Under the pieces are notes generated by a model. The model did not search any database. It had not been told where the DNA came from and saw only the letters and a program-made list of their open reading frames with translations. The position numbers were made by a program, and so were the translations under genes. A DNA stretch of 64,000 nucleotides, from the NCBI RefSeq assembly GCF_029953595.1, contig NZ_CP124535.1:1141001-1205000 (forward strand), read 5' to 3'. The DNA is from Fuscovulum ytuae. Its GTDB lineage: Bacteria > Pseudomonadota > Alphaproteobacteria > Rhodobacterales > Rhodobacteraceae. This document shows positions 8,866 to 17,499 of the stretch, one piece after another (positions within the stretch are counted from its first letter, which is position 1; each line of letters opens with the position of its first letter).

Positions 8866-9993
8866 ATGGTCAAACGCTTCATCATCGCCATTCTTCTACT
8901 CGGCCTTGTCGGTGGCGGTCTTGTTGGTTTCAACCTGTTCCGCGACAACATGATCGCGCAGATCTTCGCCAACATGCCACGCCCACCCGCGACGGTTTCG
9001 ACGATCGAGGCGCAACCCGTCAGCTGGACCCCGATGATCGAGGCGATCGGCACCGTCAACGCAGCGCAAGGCGTTGATCTGACGGTGGAAACGGCAGGTG
9101 TCATAAAGGAGATCGCCTTCCAGCCCAACACGCAGGTCGAAGCGGGCGCGATGCTGATCCGGCTGGATGACGTGGTCCAAAAGGCCGATGTCGAAGCGGC
9201 GCGGACGCAAGCAGATCTGGAAAAGTCGAACCTTGCCCGCGCGCAGGGCCTGACCCGGCGGGGGGTAACGACGAATGTCTCGCTCGACCAGACGCAGGCC
9301 GCGGCTGAGGCCGCCGAGGCGCAGCTTGCCCGCGCCATGGCCGTGCTGGAACAACGGCAACTGACCGCGCCCTTCGCCGGAACGATCGGCCTGCCCCGCG
9401 TGGACCTTGGCCAATATGTGACCCCCGGCACCATCGTGGCGACGCTGCAAGACATCTCGACCATGCGTGTGGATTTCTCGCTGCCCGAACAGGATCTGCC
9501 CAACCTGACCATCGGGCAGAAGATCGAGGTGCGGATCGAAGGTCTGGACGAAACTTTTGCGGGGGCGCTGACGGGTATCGATCCCCGCGTCGATCCCGCC
9601 TCGCGTCTGGTCGCCCTACGCGGGTCCATCGACAATCCAATGGGCAAACTGACCCCCGGCCAATTCGTCCGCATCCGCGTGATCCTGCCCGCCGAAAGCG
9701 GCGTGATCGCCCTGCCCCAGACCACCGTCTCGGCCAGCCTTTATGGCGATTACGTCTATATCGTCCGCCCGTCCGAAGCGGATGCCGCACAGCTTGAACT
9801 GCGGCAGGTCTTCGTGAAGCTCGGCCGCCGCTCGGGTGGGGTGGTGGAAATCGTCGAAGGCGTCTCGCCAGGCGATCAGGTGGTGACGGCAGGCCAGAAC
9901 CGGCTGTCGAACGGCCAGTCCGCCACCATCGACAACAGCGTGAACCCCGCCGCCACGGCGACCGGGGATGCCATCGCCGGGGGCACAGAATGA
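8866..9993 (+). CDS. RND efflux membrane-fusion protein
   Basis: A 375-residue periplasmic adaptor of the HlyD/AcrA family. An N-terminal hydrophobic anchor (KRFIIAILLLGLVGGGLVGF) is followed by a biotinyl-lipoyl half motif, a helical hairpin rich in Ala and Glu, the second lipoyl half (LTAPFAGTIGLPRVDLGQYV) and beta-barrel domains. I chose the ATG at 8866 because MVKRFIIAI is a normal family start; an in-frame ATG at 8809 would add 19 residues. It links the RND pump encoded next, overlapping by four bases, to an outer-membrane channel that is not encoded here. Confidence 0.9.
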   Translation: MVKRFIIAILLLGLVGGGLVGFNLFRDNMIAQIFANMPRPPATVSTIEAQPVSWTPMIEAIGTVNAAQGVDLTVETAGVIKEIAFQPNTQVEAGAMLIRLDDVVQKADVEAARTQADLEKSNLARAQGLTRRGVTTNVSLDQTQAAAEAAEAQLARAMAVLEQRQLTAPFAGTIGLPRVDLGQYVTPGTIVATLQDISTMRVDFSLPEQDLPNLTIGQKIEVRIEGLDETFAGALTGIDPRVDPASRLVALRGSIDNPMGKLTPGQFVRIRVILPAESGVIALPQTTVSASLYGDYVYIVRPSEADAAQLELRQVFVKLGRRSGGVVEIVEGVSPGDQVVTAGQNRLSNGQSATIDNSVNPAATATGDAIAGGTE

Positions 9994-12900
9994 GCCCCTC
10001 TGACATCTTCATCAAACGCCCAGTCCTATCGACGGTTCTGGGCCTTCTGATTGTGCTGCTTGGCCTGCAAGGTTTCTTCAACCTGCAGATCCGCGAATAC
10101 CCGGAGGTCGAGGAAACCGTGGTCACCATCACCACGATCTATCCCGGTGCCTCGCCCGATCTGATCCAAGGCTTCATCACCTCGCCCATCTCGGCCGCTG
10201 TGGCGACGACCGAGAATGTGGATTACATCACCTCTTCCTCATCGCCATCGATGTCGACGGTCACCGTCAACATGCGGCTGGGGGCCAATCCGGATATCGC
10301 CCTGACCGAGGTCTTGTCGAAGGTGCAACAGGTGCGATCCCGCCTGCCGTCCGAGGCCGAGGATCCGACCATCGTCAAGGGCACGGGCATGACCTTTGCC
10401 ACGATGTATCTGGCCTTGCAGAACCCCAACATGACCTCGGAACAGGTCACGGAATACATCGAAAGGGTGATCCGCCCGCGCATGTCCACCATCCCCGGCG
10501 TGGCCGAGATTCAGGTACTGGGCGGGCAGGTCTATGCCATGCGCGTCTGGATCGATCCCGTCCGCCTTGCCGGCCGCAACGTGACCGCGGCCGAGGTTCT
10601 GGCCGCGATCAACGCATCCAACTTCCTTGCCGCGCCAGGGCGCACGCGCGGCGACCTTGTCACCTATCCGATCACGATGGAGACGACGCTTCAAACGCCC
10701 GAAGCCTTTGGTGCCCTGCCGATCAAGGGCAACGGGGCCGATGTGGTGCGCCTGTCCGATGTGGCGCGGGTGGAACTCGCGGCGGAATCCACCGATACGA
10801 TCGTTAATTTCAACGGCGAACCCGGCACCTTCATCGGCGTCTTTCCGACGCCCGGGGCAAACCCCCTCGACATGTCATCCGCCGTTTTGGCGGAACTGCC
10901 GCTCATTCAGGCCAGCCTGCCCGAAGGCATGACGCTTTCGCTGATGTATGACGCCACTGAACAGATCAGTGCCTCGATCGAAGAGGTCTTTCTGACCATC
11001 GCCGAGGCCGTGGCCATCGTTATCCTGATCATCCTTCTGTTCCTTGGGTCTTTCCGATCCGTCCTGATGCCCGTGGTGACGATCCCGCTCTCCCTTCTGG
11101 GCGTGCTGTTCGTGCTGTACCTCTTCGGCTATTCGATCAACCTTCTCTCCCTTCTTGCCATGGTGCTGGCCATCGGCCTTGTGGTCGATGACGCCATCGT
11201 GGTGGTCGAAAACGTGCATCGCCATATCGAGGAAGGCTTCCGCCCCATTCAGGCCGCCTTCATCGGGATGAAAGAGATTTTTGGCGCCGTCATCGCCATG
11301 ACCATCACGCTGGCCGCCGTCTTTGCCCCCCTCGCCTTTACCGGAGGGCTTACGGGGGCGCTGTTTCGCGAGTTCGCGGTGACGCTGGCGGGATCGGTCA
11401 TCATCTCTGGCATCGTGGCTGTCACCATCACCCCGATGATGGCCGCGCGGCTGCTGCAGAAAGGGGGCCATTCCCGCTTTCAGGTCACAGTAGACCGTGC
11501 CTTTGACGGGCTGGCCAACTGGTATGAACGCCGCGTGTCCTCCTCGCTCGACTATCGCCCAGTGACCATCCTGATGGTCGTCGCGCTGGTCGGCCTGACG
11601 GGCTATCTCTTCACCAAAACCTCCACCGAACTGGCGCCGGAAGAGGATTCGGGTGCCCTCTTTTCCTTCGTCAATGCGCCGCCCTATGCAACTTCGGATT
11701 ACACGCGCACCTATGTCGACCAGATGCGCGAACTGACGCAGGATTTGCCGGAATTGTCGGCCAATTTCTCGATCACCGGCTTTGGTGGCGGCACAAATAC
11801 CGCCATCGCCCTATGGGCCTTCAAGGACTGGTCGGAACGCGAACGTTCGCAAGCCGAAATCCAGCAAGAGCTGCAAGGCAAGATCGGCGCGATCACCGGG
11901 GTGCAGGCCTTTGTCTTTGCGCCCCCGTCCCTGCCGGGCGCGGGCGGCGGCTTGCCAATCAGCGTCGTGCTGCAATCCACCGGCCCTTCGGACCGCATCT
12001 TCGAAGTGGCCGAAGAGGTGAAGGCCGCCGCCATGGCCTCAGGCCGTTTCATCGTGGTGCAGAATTCGCTGTCCTACAATTCCTCGCAGGTCGTCCTACG
12101 CATCGACCGCGACCGCGCGGCGGCGCTGAACCTGCCCGCGCGCGACATCGGCACAACGCTGGGCCTTTTGGTTGGCGGTGGCAGCATCGCGCAATTTGAC
12201 CGGGATTCGAACAGCTATGACGTCATCATGCAGGTGCCGCCTGAATACCGGAACAACCCCGAACGGCTGACTGAATTCTACATCCGCTCGGCCACCGGGC
12301 GGATGGTGCCGCTTTCTGCCGTGGTGACCGTCGAAACTGAGGTGGCCCCCACCGCCATCGAACAGTTCAACCAGCTGAACTCGACCACCATCTCTGCGCT
12401 GCCCATCCCCGGTGTGTCCACCGGCGATGCCCTGCAGGTCATCGTGGATGAGGCGCGCAAGGTTATGCCCGACGGGTTCTTCATCGATTATTCGGGCCAG
12501 TCGCGGCTAGAGGTGACCGAAGGCAATACCATCCTTCTGGCCTTCGGTCTGGCGGTCGTGGTGATCTACCTCGTCCTTGCCGCGCAATTCGAAAGCTTTC
12601 GCGACCCGCTGATCATCTTGATGTCGGTGCCCCTGTCGATCTTCGGGGCGATCGTGCCCCTGAACCTTGGTCTTGGCACGCTGAACATTTACACGCAGGT
12701 CGGGCTGATCACGCTGATCGGGCTGATCACCAAACACGGCATCCTGATGGTGGAATTCGCCAATCAGGCCCGCCGCGAGCGGGGGCTGTCGGCCCGCGAC
12801 GGCATCGTCATCGCGGCCAAGGTGCGCCTGCGCCCCATCCTGATGACGACGGCCGCCATGGCGCTTGGGGTGATCCCCTTGATCATCGCCGATGGCGCGG

Positions 12901-13052
12901 GGGCGGCGGCGCGATATTCGGTGGGCCTTGTGATCTTTTCCGGCATCACGGTGGGCACGATCTTCACGCTTTTCGTCGTGCCAGCCTTCTACACGCTGAT
13001 CTCACGCAAGACCTTGGCGAAACCGGTGGAAGACCCTGTCTCGGCGCATTGA
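9990..13052 (+). CDS. RND multidrug efflux permease (HAE1 type)
   Basis: A 1020-residue inner-membrane proton-driven exporter of the AcrB/MexB family. The first segment KRPVLSTVLGLLIVLLGL is followed by a large periplasmic porter domain. Transmembrane segment 4 carries the proton-relay pair in GLVVDDAIVVVENVHRH (Asp pair near residues 399-400). The domain arrangement repeats in the C-terminal half. Length and topology match the drug-exporting (not metal-exporting) RND group. It is translationally coupled to the adaptor (ATGA). Substrates unknown; no outer-membrane factor is adjacent. Confidence 0.94.
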   Translation: MSPSDIFIKRPVLSTVLGLLIVLLGLQGFFNLQIREYPEVEETVVTITTIYPGASPDLIQGFITSPISAAVATTENVDYITSSSSPSMSTVTVNMRLGANPDIALTEVLSKVQQVRSRLPSEAEDPTIVKGTGMTFATMYLALQNPNMTSEQVTEYIERVIRPRMSTIPGVAEIQVLGGQVYAMRVWIDPVRLAGRNVTAAEVLAAINASNFLAAPGRTRGDLVTYPITMETTLQTPEAFGALPIKGNGADVVRLSDVARVELAAESTDTIVNFNGEPGTFIGVFPTPGANPLDMSSAVLAELPLIQASLPEGMTLSLMYDATEQISASIEEVFLTIAEAVAIVILIILLFLGSFRSVLMPVVTIPLSLLGVLFVLYLFGYSINLLSLLAMVLAIGLVVDDAIVVVENVHRHIEEGFRPIQAAFIGMKEIFGAVIAMTITLAAVFAPLAFTGGLTGALFREFAVTLAGSVIISGIVAVTITPMMAARLLQKGGHSRFQVTVDRAFDGLANWYERRVSSSLDYRPVTILMVVALVGLTGYLFTKTSTELAPEEDSGALFSFVNAPPYATSDYTRTYVDQMRELTQDLPELSANFSITGFGGGTNTAIALWAFKDWSERERSQAEIQQELQGKIGAITGVQAFVFAPPSLPGAGGGLPISVVLQSTGPSDRIFEVAEEVKAAAMASGRFIVVQNSLSYNSSQVVLRIDRDRAAALNLPARDIGTTLGLLVGGGSIAQFDRDSNSYDVIMQVPPEYRNNPERLTEFYIRSATGRMVPLSAVVTVETEVAPTAIEQFNQLNSTTISALPIPGVSTGDALQVIVDEARKVMPDGFFIDYSGQSRLEVTEGNTILLAFGLAVVVIYLVLAAQFESFRDPLIILMSVPLSIFGAIVPLNLGLGTLNIYTQVGLITLIGLITKHGILMVEFANQARRERGLSARDGIVIAAKVRLRPILMTTAAMALGVIPLIIADGAGAAARYSVGLVIFSGITVGTIFTLFVVPAFYTLISRKTLAKPVEDPVSAH

Positions 13053-13078
13053 CCGCTGCGCCCCGATCCGCGCCGGGG

Positions 13079-13363
13079 TTAAAGCCCATCGACGATGACC
13101 ACTGCCACCTCGGCGGCCCCCGCACGCGCCGCCCGCGCGGCGCGGTATTCGTCTGAATGATAACAGGCCCGCGCGGCGGCAAGATCGGGGAATTCGATCA
13201 CCACATGGCGCGCGGCCTCTGGCCCTTCCAGAACTTCGGACTGCCCACCCCGCGCCAAAAACCGCGCACCGAACCGCGCGAAGGCCGCAGGGGCCAAGGA
13301 CTGATAGCCCTTATAGGCCTCCGGGTCCGTCACCGTCACATGGGCGATCCAATAGGCGGGCAT
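13079..13363 (-). CDS. DUF1330 protein
   Basis: A 94-residue protein of the DUF1330 family, a dimeric ferredoxin-like fold of unknown function. Family marks are the start MPAYWIAHVTVTDPEAYKGY and the later LEGPEAARHVVIEFPDLAAA and YHSDEYRAARAAR blocks. The ATG at 13363 overlaps the stop of the GntR gene (TGATG), so it is read as the second gene of that operon. Its neighbours suggest a role near the monooxygenase cluster regulated from this locus, but this is only context. Confidence 0.88.
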   Translation of the reverse strand: MPAYWIAHVTVTDPEAYKGYQSLAPAAFARFGARFLARGGQSEVLEGPEAARHVVIEFPDLAAARACYHSDEYRAARAARAGAAEVAVVIVDGL

Positions 13364-14031
13364 CACTCCGCCTCCAGCGCATGTTGCGCCAAGGCGGCGG
13401 CCTCGGTCAGATGGTCCTCTACCGCACGCCGCGCCCTGGCCCCGTCACGTGCCGCGATGGCGGCGGCGATGCGCGCCATCCGTTCCGGCCCCGGCACGGC
13501 ACGCTCCGTCGCGGCCAGAGTCAAAGCCCGCAGACGGCTGATTCGCCCGTTCAGGCGCTGCACGATCTCCCATGCGATATGGTGGCCTGCGGCGGCGAAG
13601 ATCACTTCGTAGAACCGCGTCGTGGCGACAAAGACCCCCTCGTCGCCGCCCTCCCTGATCTGCGCCAAGGCTTGCGCCAAGGCCGCATCCACGCCCGCAT
13701 CCGCGACAGTGGCACAGACCTCTGCCGCGCTGCCCTCCAACTGACGCCGGATATCATAGACCTGCCGCGCCTGCGCCCAATCCAGCCGCGCCACCACCGG
13801 CCCGCGATGGGGCAGCGTTTCAACCAGCCCTTCCGTCTCCAGCACCCGGATCACCTCGCGCACCACGGACCGACTGACGCCAAGCTGATCACAGAGCGTG
13901 CGTTCCACCAGCCGCGTGCCACCAGGAAAGCGCCCCGCGATGATCGCCGCGCGCAGCCTGTCCAGAGCGATGCCACGCAACGTCTGGGGCGGGCGGTCAA
14001 TCCGCAGCTCGTCCGGTGCAAGATGCTCCAT
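13363..14031 (-). CDS. GntR-family regulator, FCD subfamily
   Basis: A 222-residue one-component repressor. The N-terminal winged helix contains RTLCDQLGVSRSVVREVIRVLE and VETLPHRGPVVARL; the C-terminal helical FCD ligand domain contains VYDIRRQLEGSAAEVCA and the metal-ligand-like HHIAWEIVQR. The ATG at 14031 is favoured because the preceding in-frame stretch falls into the operator region. It diverges from the DUF1185/monooxygenase operon, and a TGGTATACCA palindrome lies between them, so it probably represses both sides. Confidence 0.9.
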   Translation of the reverse strand: MEHLAPDELRIDRPPQTLRGIALDRLRAAIIAGRFPGGTRLVERTLCDQLGVSRSVVREVIRVLETEGLVETLPHRGPVVARLDWAQARQVYDIRRQLEGSAAEVCATVADAGVDAALAQALAQIREGGDEGVFVATTRFYEVIFAAAGHHIAWEIVQRLNGRISRLRALTLAATERAVPGPERMARIAAAIAARDGARARRAVEDHLTEAAALAQHALEAE

Positions 14032-14082
14032 CCCGTCTCCCTTGGCCTTATGCGGCCAACGACTCATTGACATTCCGTCTGA

Positions 14083-14100
14083 TGGTATACCAACATACCA
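14083..14100. promoter_or_regulatory. Candidate GntR (FCD) operator
   Basis: TGGTATACCA (14083-14092) is a perfect ten-base palindrome, and a second ATACCA half follows at 14095-14100, eight bases on. FCD regulators commonly bind TGGT-n-ACCA type sites. It lies between the divergent GntR gene and the operon at 14125, within about 40 bases of both starts. Confidence 0.6.
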
Positions 14101-14124
14101 TCCATCGAAAGCCTGAGGTTTCCC

Positions 14125-14727
14125 ATGCCCGCCGAAATCCGCAAGACCCTGCTGCACGTTGAAACCACGCTGGTCGAAGGGGGCCGTTCCGCGCCGCGCC
14201 CCCTGAAACTGATCGGCGCTGCGGCGGTGGTCCGCAACCCTTGGGCCGGGTTGGGGTTTGTCGAAGATCTGAAACCTGCCATCCACGACATCGCCCCCGA
14301 ACTCGGCGCGCTGCTGACCGGCATGATCCTTGATGCAGCAGGCGGTGGCGACAAGGTCGAAGGCTATGGCAAGGCTGCCATCTGCGGCCTGAAGGGCGAG
14401 GTAGAGCATGCCTCCGCCCTGATCCACACCCTGCGCTTTGGCAATCATTACCGACAGGCCGTGGGCGCCAAGACCTATCTCGCCTTCACCAATATCCGGG
14501 GCGGGGCGAATACGCCCATCATGATCCCGCTGATGGACAAGAATGACGAGGGCCGCCGCTCGCATTACCTGACCGTGCATTTTGCCATCCCGGACGCCCC
14601 TGCCGAAGATGAGATCGTCGTGGCCCTTGGCGCCTCCATCGGTGGACGTCCGCATCACCGCATCGGCGACCGCTATCAGGATCTGAAGGATCTGGGCCAT
14701 GATGTCGCGAACCCTGCGGCTGTCTGA
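14125..14727 (+). CDS. DUF1185 (AA_synth, PF06684) protein
   Basis: A 200-residue protein of the 'amino acid synthesis' family PF06684. A structure from Bordetella showed a variant of the chorismate-mutase fold. Visible family blocks are AAAVVRNPWAG, the central YGKAAICGLKGEVEHASAL and GGRPHHRIGDRYQDLKDLG. No enzyme activity is established for the family. It opens an operon with an alpha/beta hydrolase, flavin reductase, luciferase-like monooxygenase and aldehyde dehydrogenase, suggesting a hydrolytic or deaminating step on an N-containing intermediate. Confidence 0.85.
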   Translation: MPAEIRKTLLHVETTLVEGGRSAPRPLKLIGAAAVVRNPWAGLGFVEDLKPAIHDIAPELGALLTGMILDAAGGGDKVEGYGKAAICGLKGEVEHASALIHTLRFGNHYRQAVGAKTYLAFTNIRGGANTPIMIPLMDKNDEGRRSHYLTVHFAIPDAPAEDEIVVALGASIGGRPHHRIGDRYQDLKDLGHDVANPAAV

Positions 14728-15529
14728 CGGCACCACGGTCGGGTTGATCGAGGTCGGGCCAAAGGATCGGGCCGGGGAACCCTTGGTCCTGATCCATGGC
14801 GTGGGGCTGAACGCCCGGGCTTGGGCACCGCAGATCGCCGCACTCGCAGCCAGCCATCGCGTCTTTGCCATCGACATGCCAGGGCATGGTGGGTCCTCCC
14901 CTCTGCCCCAAGGCGCGCGCCTGCCCGATTACGTCACATGGGCCGCGCGGGTGATCCTTGCGCTGAACGTCGGCGCTGTGAATGTAGCAGGGCATTCCAT
15001 GGGGGCGCTGATTGCCACCGGGCTGTCCGCCGATTACCCCGAACTCATCCGCCGCGTGGCCATGCTGAACGCCGTCCATCGCCGCACGCCCGAGGCGCGC
15101 GCCGCCGTCCTTGCCCGCGCCTTGGCCATGGCCGAAGGGCAGTTTGATGCGCAAGCCCCGCTTGATCGTTGGTTCACCCGCAGCGCCGAAGAGACCCCCT
15201 TGCGCGCCCAAGTCGCGCGCTGGCTGCAAGAGGTGGACCGCCAAGGTTATGCCGCCGCCTATCACGCCTTTGCCGAAGGCGATGATGTCTATGCCGACCG
15301 CTGGGCATCCATCTGCTGCCCTGCCCTGGTTCTGACGGCGGATGGCGATCCGAACTCCACTCCAGAAATGACGCGCGCCATGGCGGCAACTGCCCCTTGC
15401 GGGCGGGCCGTGGTGATCGAAGGGCATCGCCATATGGTCAACCTCACTGCGCCCGACCGAGTGACGGCGGCCCTGCGCGACTGGCTGGCCATCCCGTTGA
15501 TGGCCGAAACCGAAGGGCTGCGCGCATGA
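14702..15529 (+). CDS. Alpha/beta hydrolase
   Basis: A 275-residue alpha/beta-fold hydrolase. The oxyanion segment LIHGVGLNARAWAPQ, the nucleophile elbow AGHSMGAL (Ser near 99), the acid in LTADGDPNST and the terminal His in GHRHMVNLT are in the expected order. Two ATG codons (14699 and 14702) are possible; both lie within the 3' end of the previous gene. By analogy with RutD it may cleave or accelerate hydrolysis of an amide or carbamate made by the monooxygenase, but this rests on context only. Confidence 0.87.
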   Translation: MSRTLRLSDGTTVGLIEVGPKDRAGEPLVLIHGVGLNARAWAPQIAALAASHRVFAIDMPGHGGSSPLPQGARLPDYVTWAARVILALNVGAVNVAGHSMGALIATGLSADYPELIRRVAMLNAVHRRTPEARAAVLARALAMAEGQFDAQAPLDRWFTRSAEETPLRAQVARWLQEVDRQGYAAAYHAFAEGDDVYADRWASICCPALVLTADGDPNSTPEMTRAMAATAPCGRAVVIEGHRHMVNLTAPDRVTAALRDWLAIPLMAETEGLRA

Positions 15530-16452
15530 CCGATCCCACCGACACCCGCCGCGCCCTGCGTGATGCCTTTGGCACCTTCATGACCGGGGTGACCGTCGTC
15601 ACGACAACGGATGGCGCGGGCCAACCGCTTGGCTTTACGGCCAACAGCTTTGCCTCCGTCTCTCTCGACCCGCCGCTCCTTTTGGTGCAGATCGCGCGAA
15701 ATTCCGCAAATTACGTAAAATTCACCACCACCGCGCATTTCGCGGTGAACATCCTTGCCGAAGGGCAAAAGGACATCTCCTCCACCTTCGCCCGGCCTGT
15801 GGCGGATCGCTTCGCCGGGATCGATTGGCAGCCGGGGCCAGAGGGCAGCCCGATCCTGCCGGGGGTGGCGGCTTGGTTTGACTGCACCCTTTTCAAGGTC
15901 GTGGATGCCGGCGATCACGCCATCCTGATTGGCCATGTCGAAGGCTTTCACGCCAGCACCGCGCCGGGCCTTGGCTATTACCGTGGCACCTACTTCACCC
16001 CTGTGGCGACGCAGGCCACCGTTCCCACAGGGCCGGATATCATCGTCTCGGCCATCCTTGAGCGGGGGGGGCAGGTGCTGCTGGTCGATGACGGTTTCGG
16101 CGGCCTGACCCTGCCCACCGCCCGTGTCGGACGCGACGGTACTGCCGCCGCCCTTGCCGCTCTGACCCATCAATCCGGACTGACTGCCGCGCCCGGCCCG
16201 CTTTATTCCGTCTATGAAGACGTAGCCCGCGGGCAGCAGCATATCGCCTTCCGCTGCCCTTGCACGGGCGGCACGCCCGTCAAGGGTGCCTTCGTCGACC
16301 TCGCCCCCGACAGCTTTGCCGAAGTGACCGATCAGGCCCTTCGCGTGATGCTGGAGCGGCTGGCCGAGGAATCGCGCATGGGCAATTACGGCATCTATTT
16401 CGGCAATCAGGACAGGGGCCAGGTCGCGCTGGTCTCCGGGGGGACCACGTGA
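15526..16452 (+). CDS. Flavin reductase with C-terminal Nudix-like domain
   Basis: A 308-residue two-domain protein. Residues 1-165 are a flavin reductase domain of the HpaC/RutF type (AFGTFMTGVTVVTT, PLGFTANSFASVSLDPPLLL, HFAVNILAEGQ). It would supply reduced flavin to the monooxygenase encoded next. Residues about 178-308 resemble a Nudix fold (IIVSAILERGGQVLLVDDG...GLTLPTARVG), but the Nudix box lacks the catalytic REXXEE residues: LAALTHQSG stands in their place. The start overlaps the preceding stop (ATGA) and the stop overlaps the next start (TGATG), so expression is tightly coupled. Confidence 0.88.
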   Translation: MTDPTDTRRALRDAFGTFMTGVTVVTTTDGAGQPLGFTANSFASVSLDPPLLLVQIARNSANYVKFTTTAHFAVNILAEGQKDISSTFARPVADRFAGIDWQPGPEGSPILPGVAAWFDCTLFKVVDAGDHAILIGHVEGFHASTAPGLGYYRGTYFTPVATQATVPTGPDIIVSAILERGGQVLLVDDGFGGLTLPTARVGRDGTAAALAALTHQSGLTAAPGPLYSVYEDVARGQQHIAFRCPCTGGTPVKGAFVDLAPDSFAEVTDQALRVMLERLAEESRMGNYGIYFGNQDRGQVALVSGGTT

Positions 16453-17489
16453 TGAAATTCTCGCTCTTCGTGCATATGGAGCGTGTTAGCCCAACCGACC
16501 CCGAACCGCGCCTTTATGCGGAAATGCTGGAACTGTGCCACATGGCCGATGAAGGCGGCATGTGCGCGATCTGGACGGGCGAACATCACGGCATGTCCTT
16601 CACCATCGCGCCGAACCCCCTACTGAACCTTGTCGACCTTGCACGGCGGACCAAGAATGTCCGCCTAGGCACGGGCACTGTCATCGCCCCCTTCTGGCAT
16701 CCGATCAAGCTGGCGGGTGAGGCGGCGATGGCTGATATCATCATGGATGGCCGCCTTGATCTTGGCATCGCGCGGGGGGCCTATAGCTTTGAATATGAAC
16801 GCATCCTGCCGGGGTTGGACGCCTGGAACGCAGGCGGGCGGATGCGCGAGCTGATCCCAGCGATCAAGGGCCTTTGGGCCGGCGACTACGCCCATAACGG
16901 GCAATACTGGCAGTTCCCCGCAACAACAAGCGCCCCGCAACCCTTGCAACGGCCCCATCCCCCGATCTGGGTCGCGGCGCGCGACCCGAACAGCCACGAA
17001 TTCGCCGTGGCCAATGGCTGCCATGTGCAATGCACACCTCTCCACAATCCCTTTGCCGAAATCGAAACCCTGATGGGCCGCTTTAACGAGGCCTGCGCAA
17101 AATCGCCCGACGTGCCGCGCCCGAAGATCATGGTCCTGCAACATGGCTATGTCGCCAAGGACCGCGCCGATGCCGACCTCGCCGCACAGGAACTCAATCA
17201 CTTCTACAACTATTTCGGGGCATGGTTCCTGAACAAGCGGCCCATTTCCAAGGGCCTGATCGAACCCCTGACCGAAGCGGAAATCGCCGCCCACCCCTTC
17301 TATTCCCCGCAGGTGATGCGCGACAACCTTCTGATCGGCGACGTGCCCGAGGTGATCGACAAGCTGCACCGCATCAAGGCGCTGGGTTATGACGAATTTT
17401 CGCTCTGGATCGACAGCGGCCAAAGCTTCCAGCGCAAGCGTGACAGCTTGAAACGCTTCATCGAAGATGTGATGCCCGCCTTCCAATAA
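16452..17489 (+). CDS. Luciferase-like flavin-dependent monooxygenase (LLM class)
   Basis: A 345-residue bacterial-luciferase-family TIM barrel. The start MKFSLFVHMERV, the IWTGEHHGMSF segment after strand 2, the RLGTGTVIAPFWHPIKLAGE strand and GRLDLGIARGAYSFEYE are family hallmarks. It uses reduced FMN from the flavin reductase encoded just upstream to oxygenate an unknown substrate. Together with the hydrolase and DUF1185 genes it forms a module like RutA/RutF/RutD. The aldehyde dehydrogenase gene starts 10 bases downstream. Confidence 0.9.
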   Translation: MKFSLFVHMERVSPTDPEPRLYAEMLELCHMADEGGMCAIWTGEHHGMSFTIAPNPLLNLVDLARRTKNVRLGTGTVIAPFWHPIKLAGEAAMADIIMDGRLDLGIARGAYSFEYERILPGLDAWNAGGRMRELIPAIKGLWAGDYAHNGQYWQFPATTSAPQPLQRPHPPIWVAARDPNSHEFAVANGCHVQCTPLHNPFAEIETLMGRFNEACAKSPDVPRPKIMVLQHGYVAKDRADADLAAQELNHFYNYFGAWFLNKRPISKGLIEPLTEAEIAAHPFYSPQVMRDNLLIGDVPEVIDKLHRIKALGYDEFSLWIDSGQSFQRKRDSLKRFIEDVMPAFQ

Positions 17490-17499
17490 GGACCCGCGC

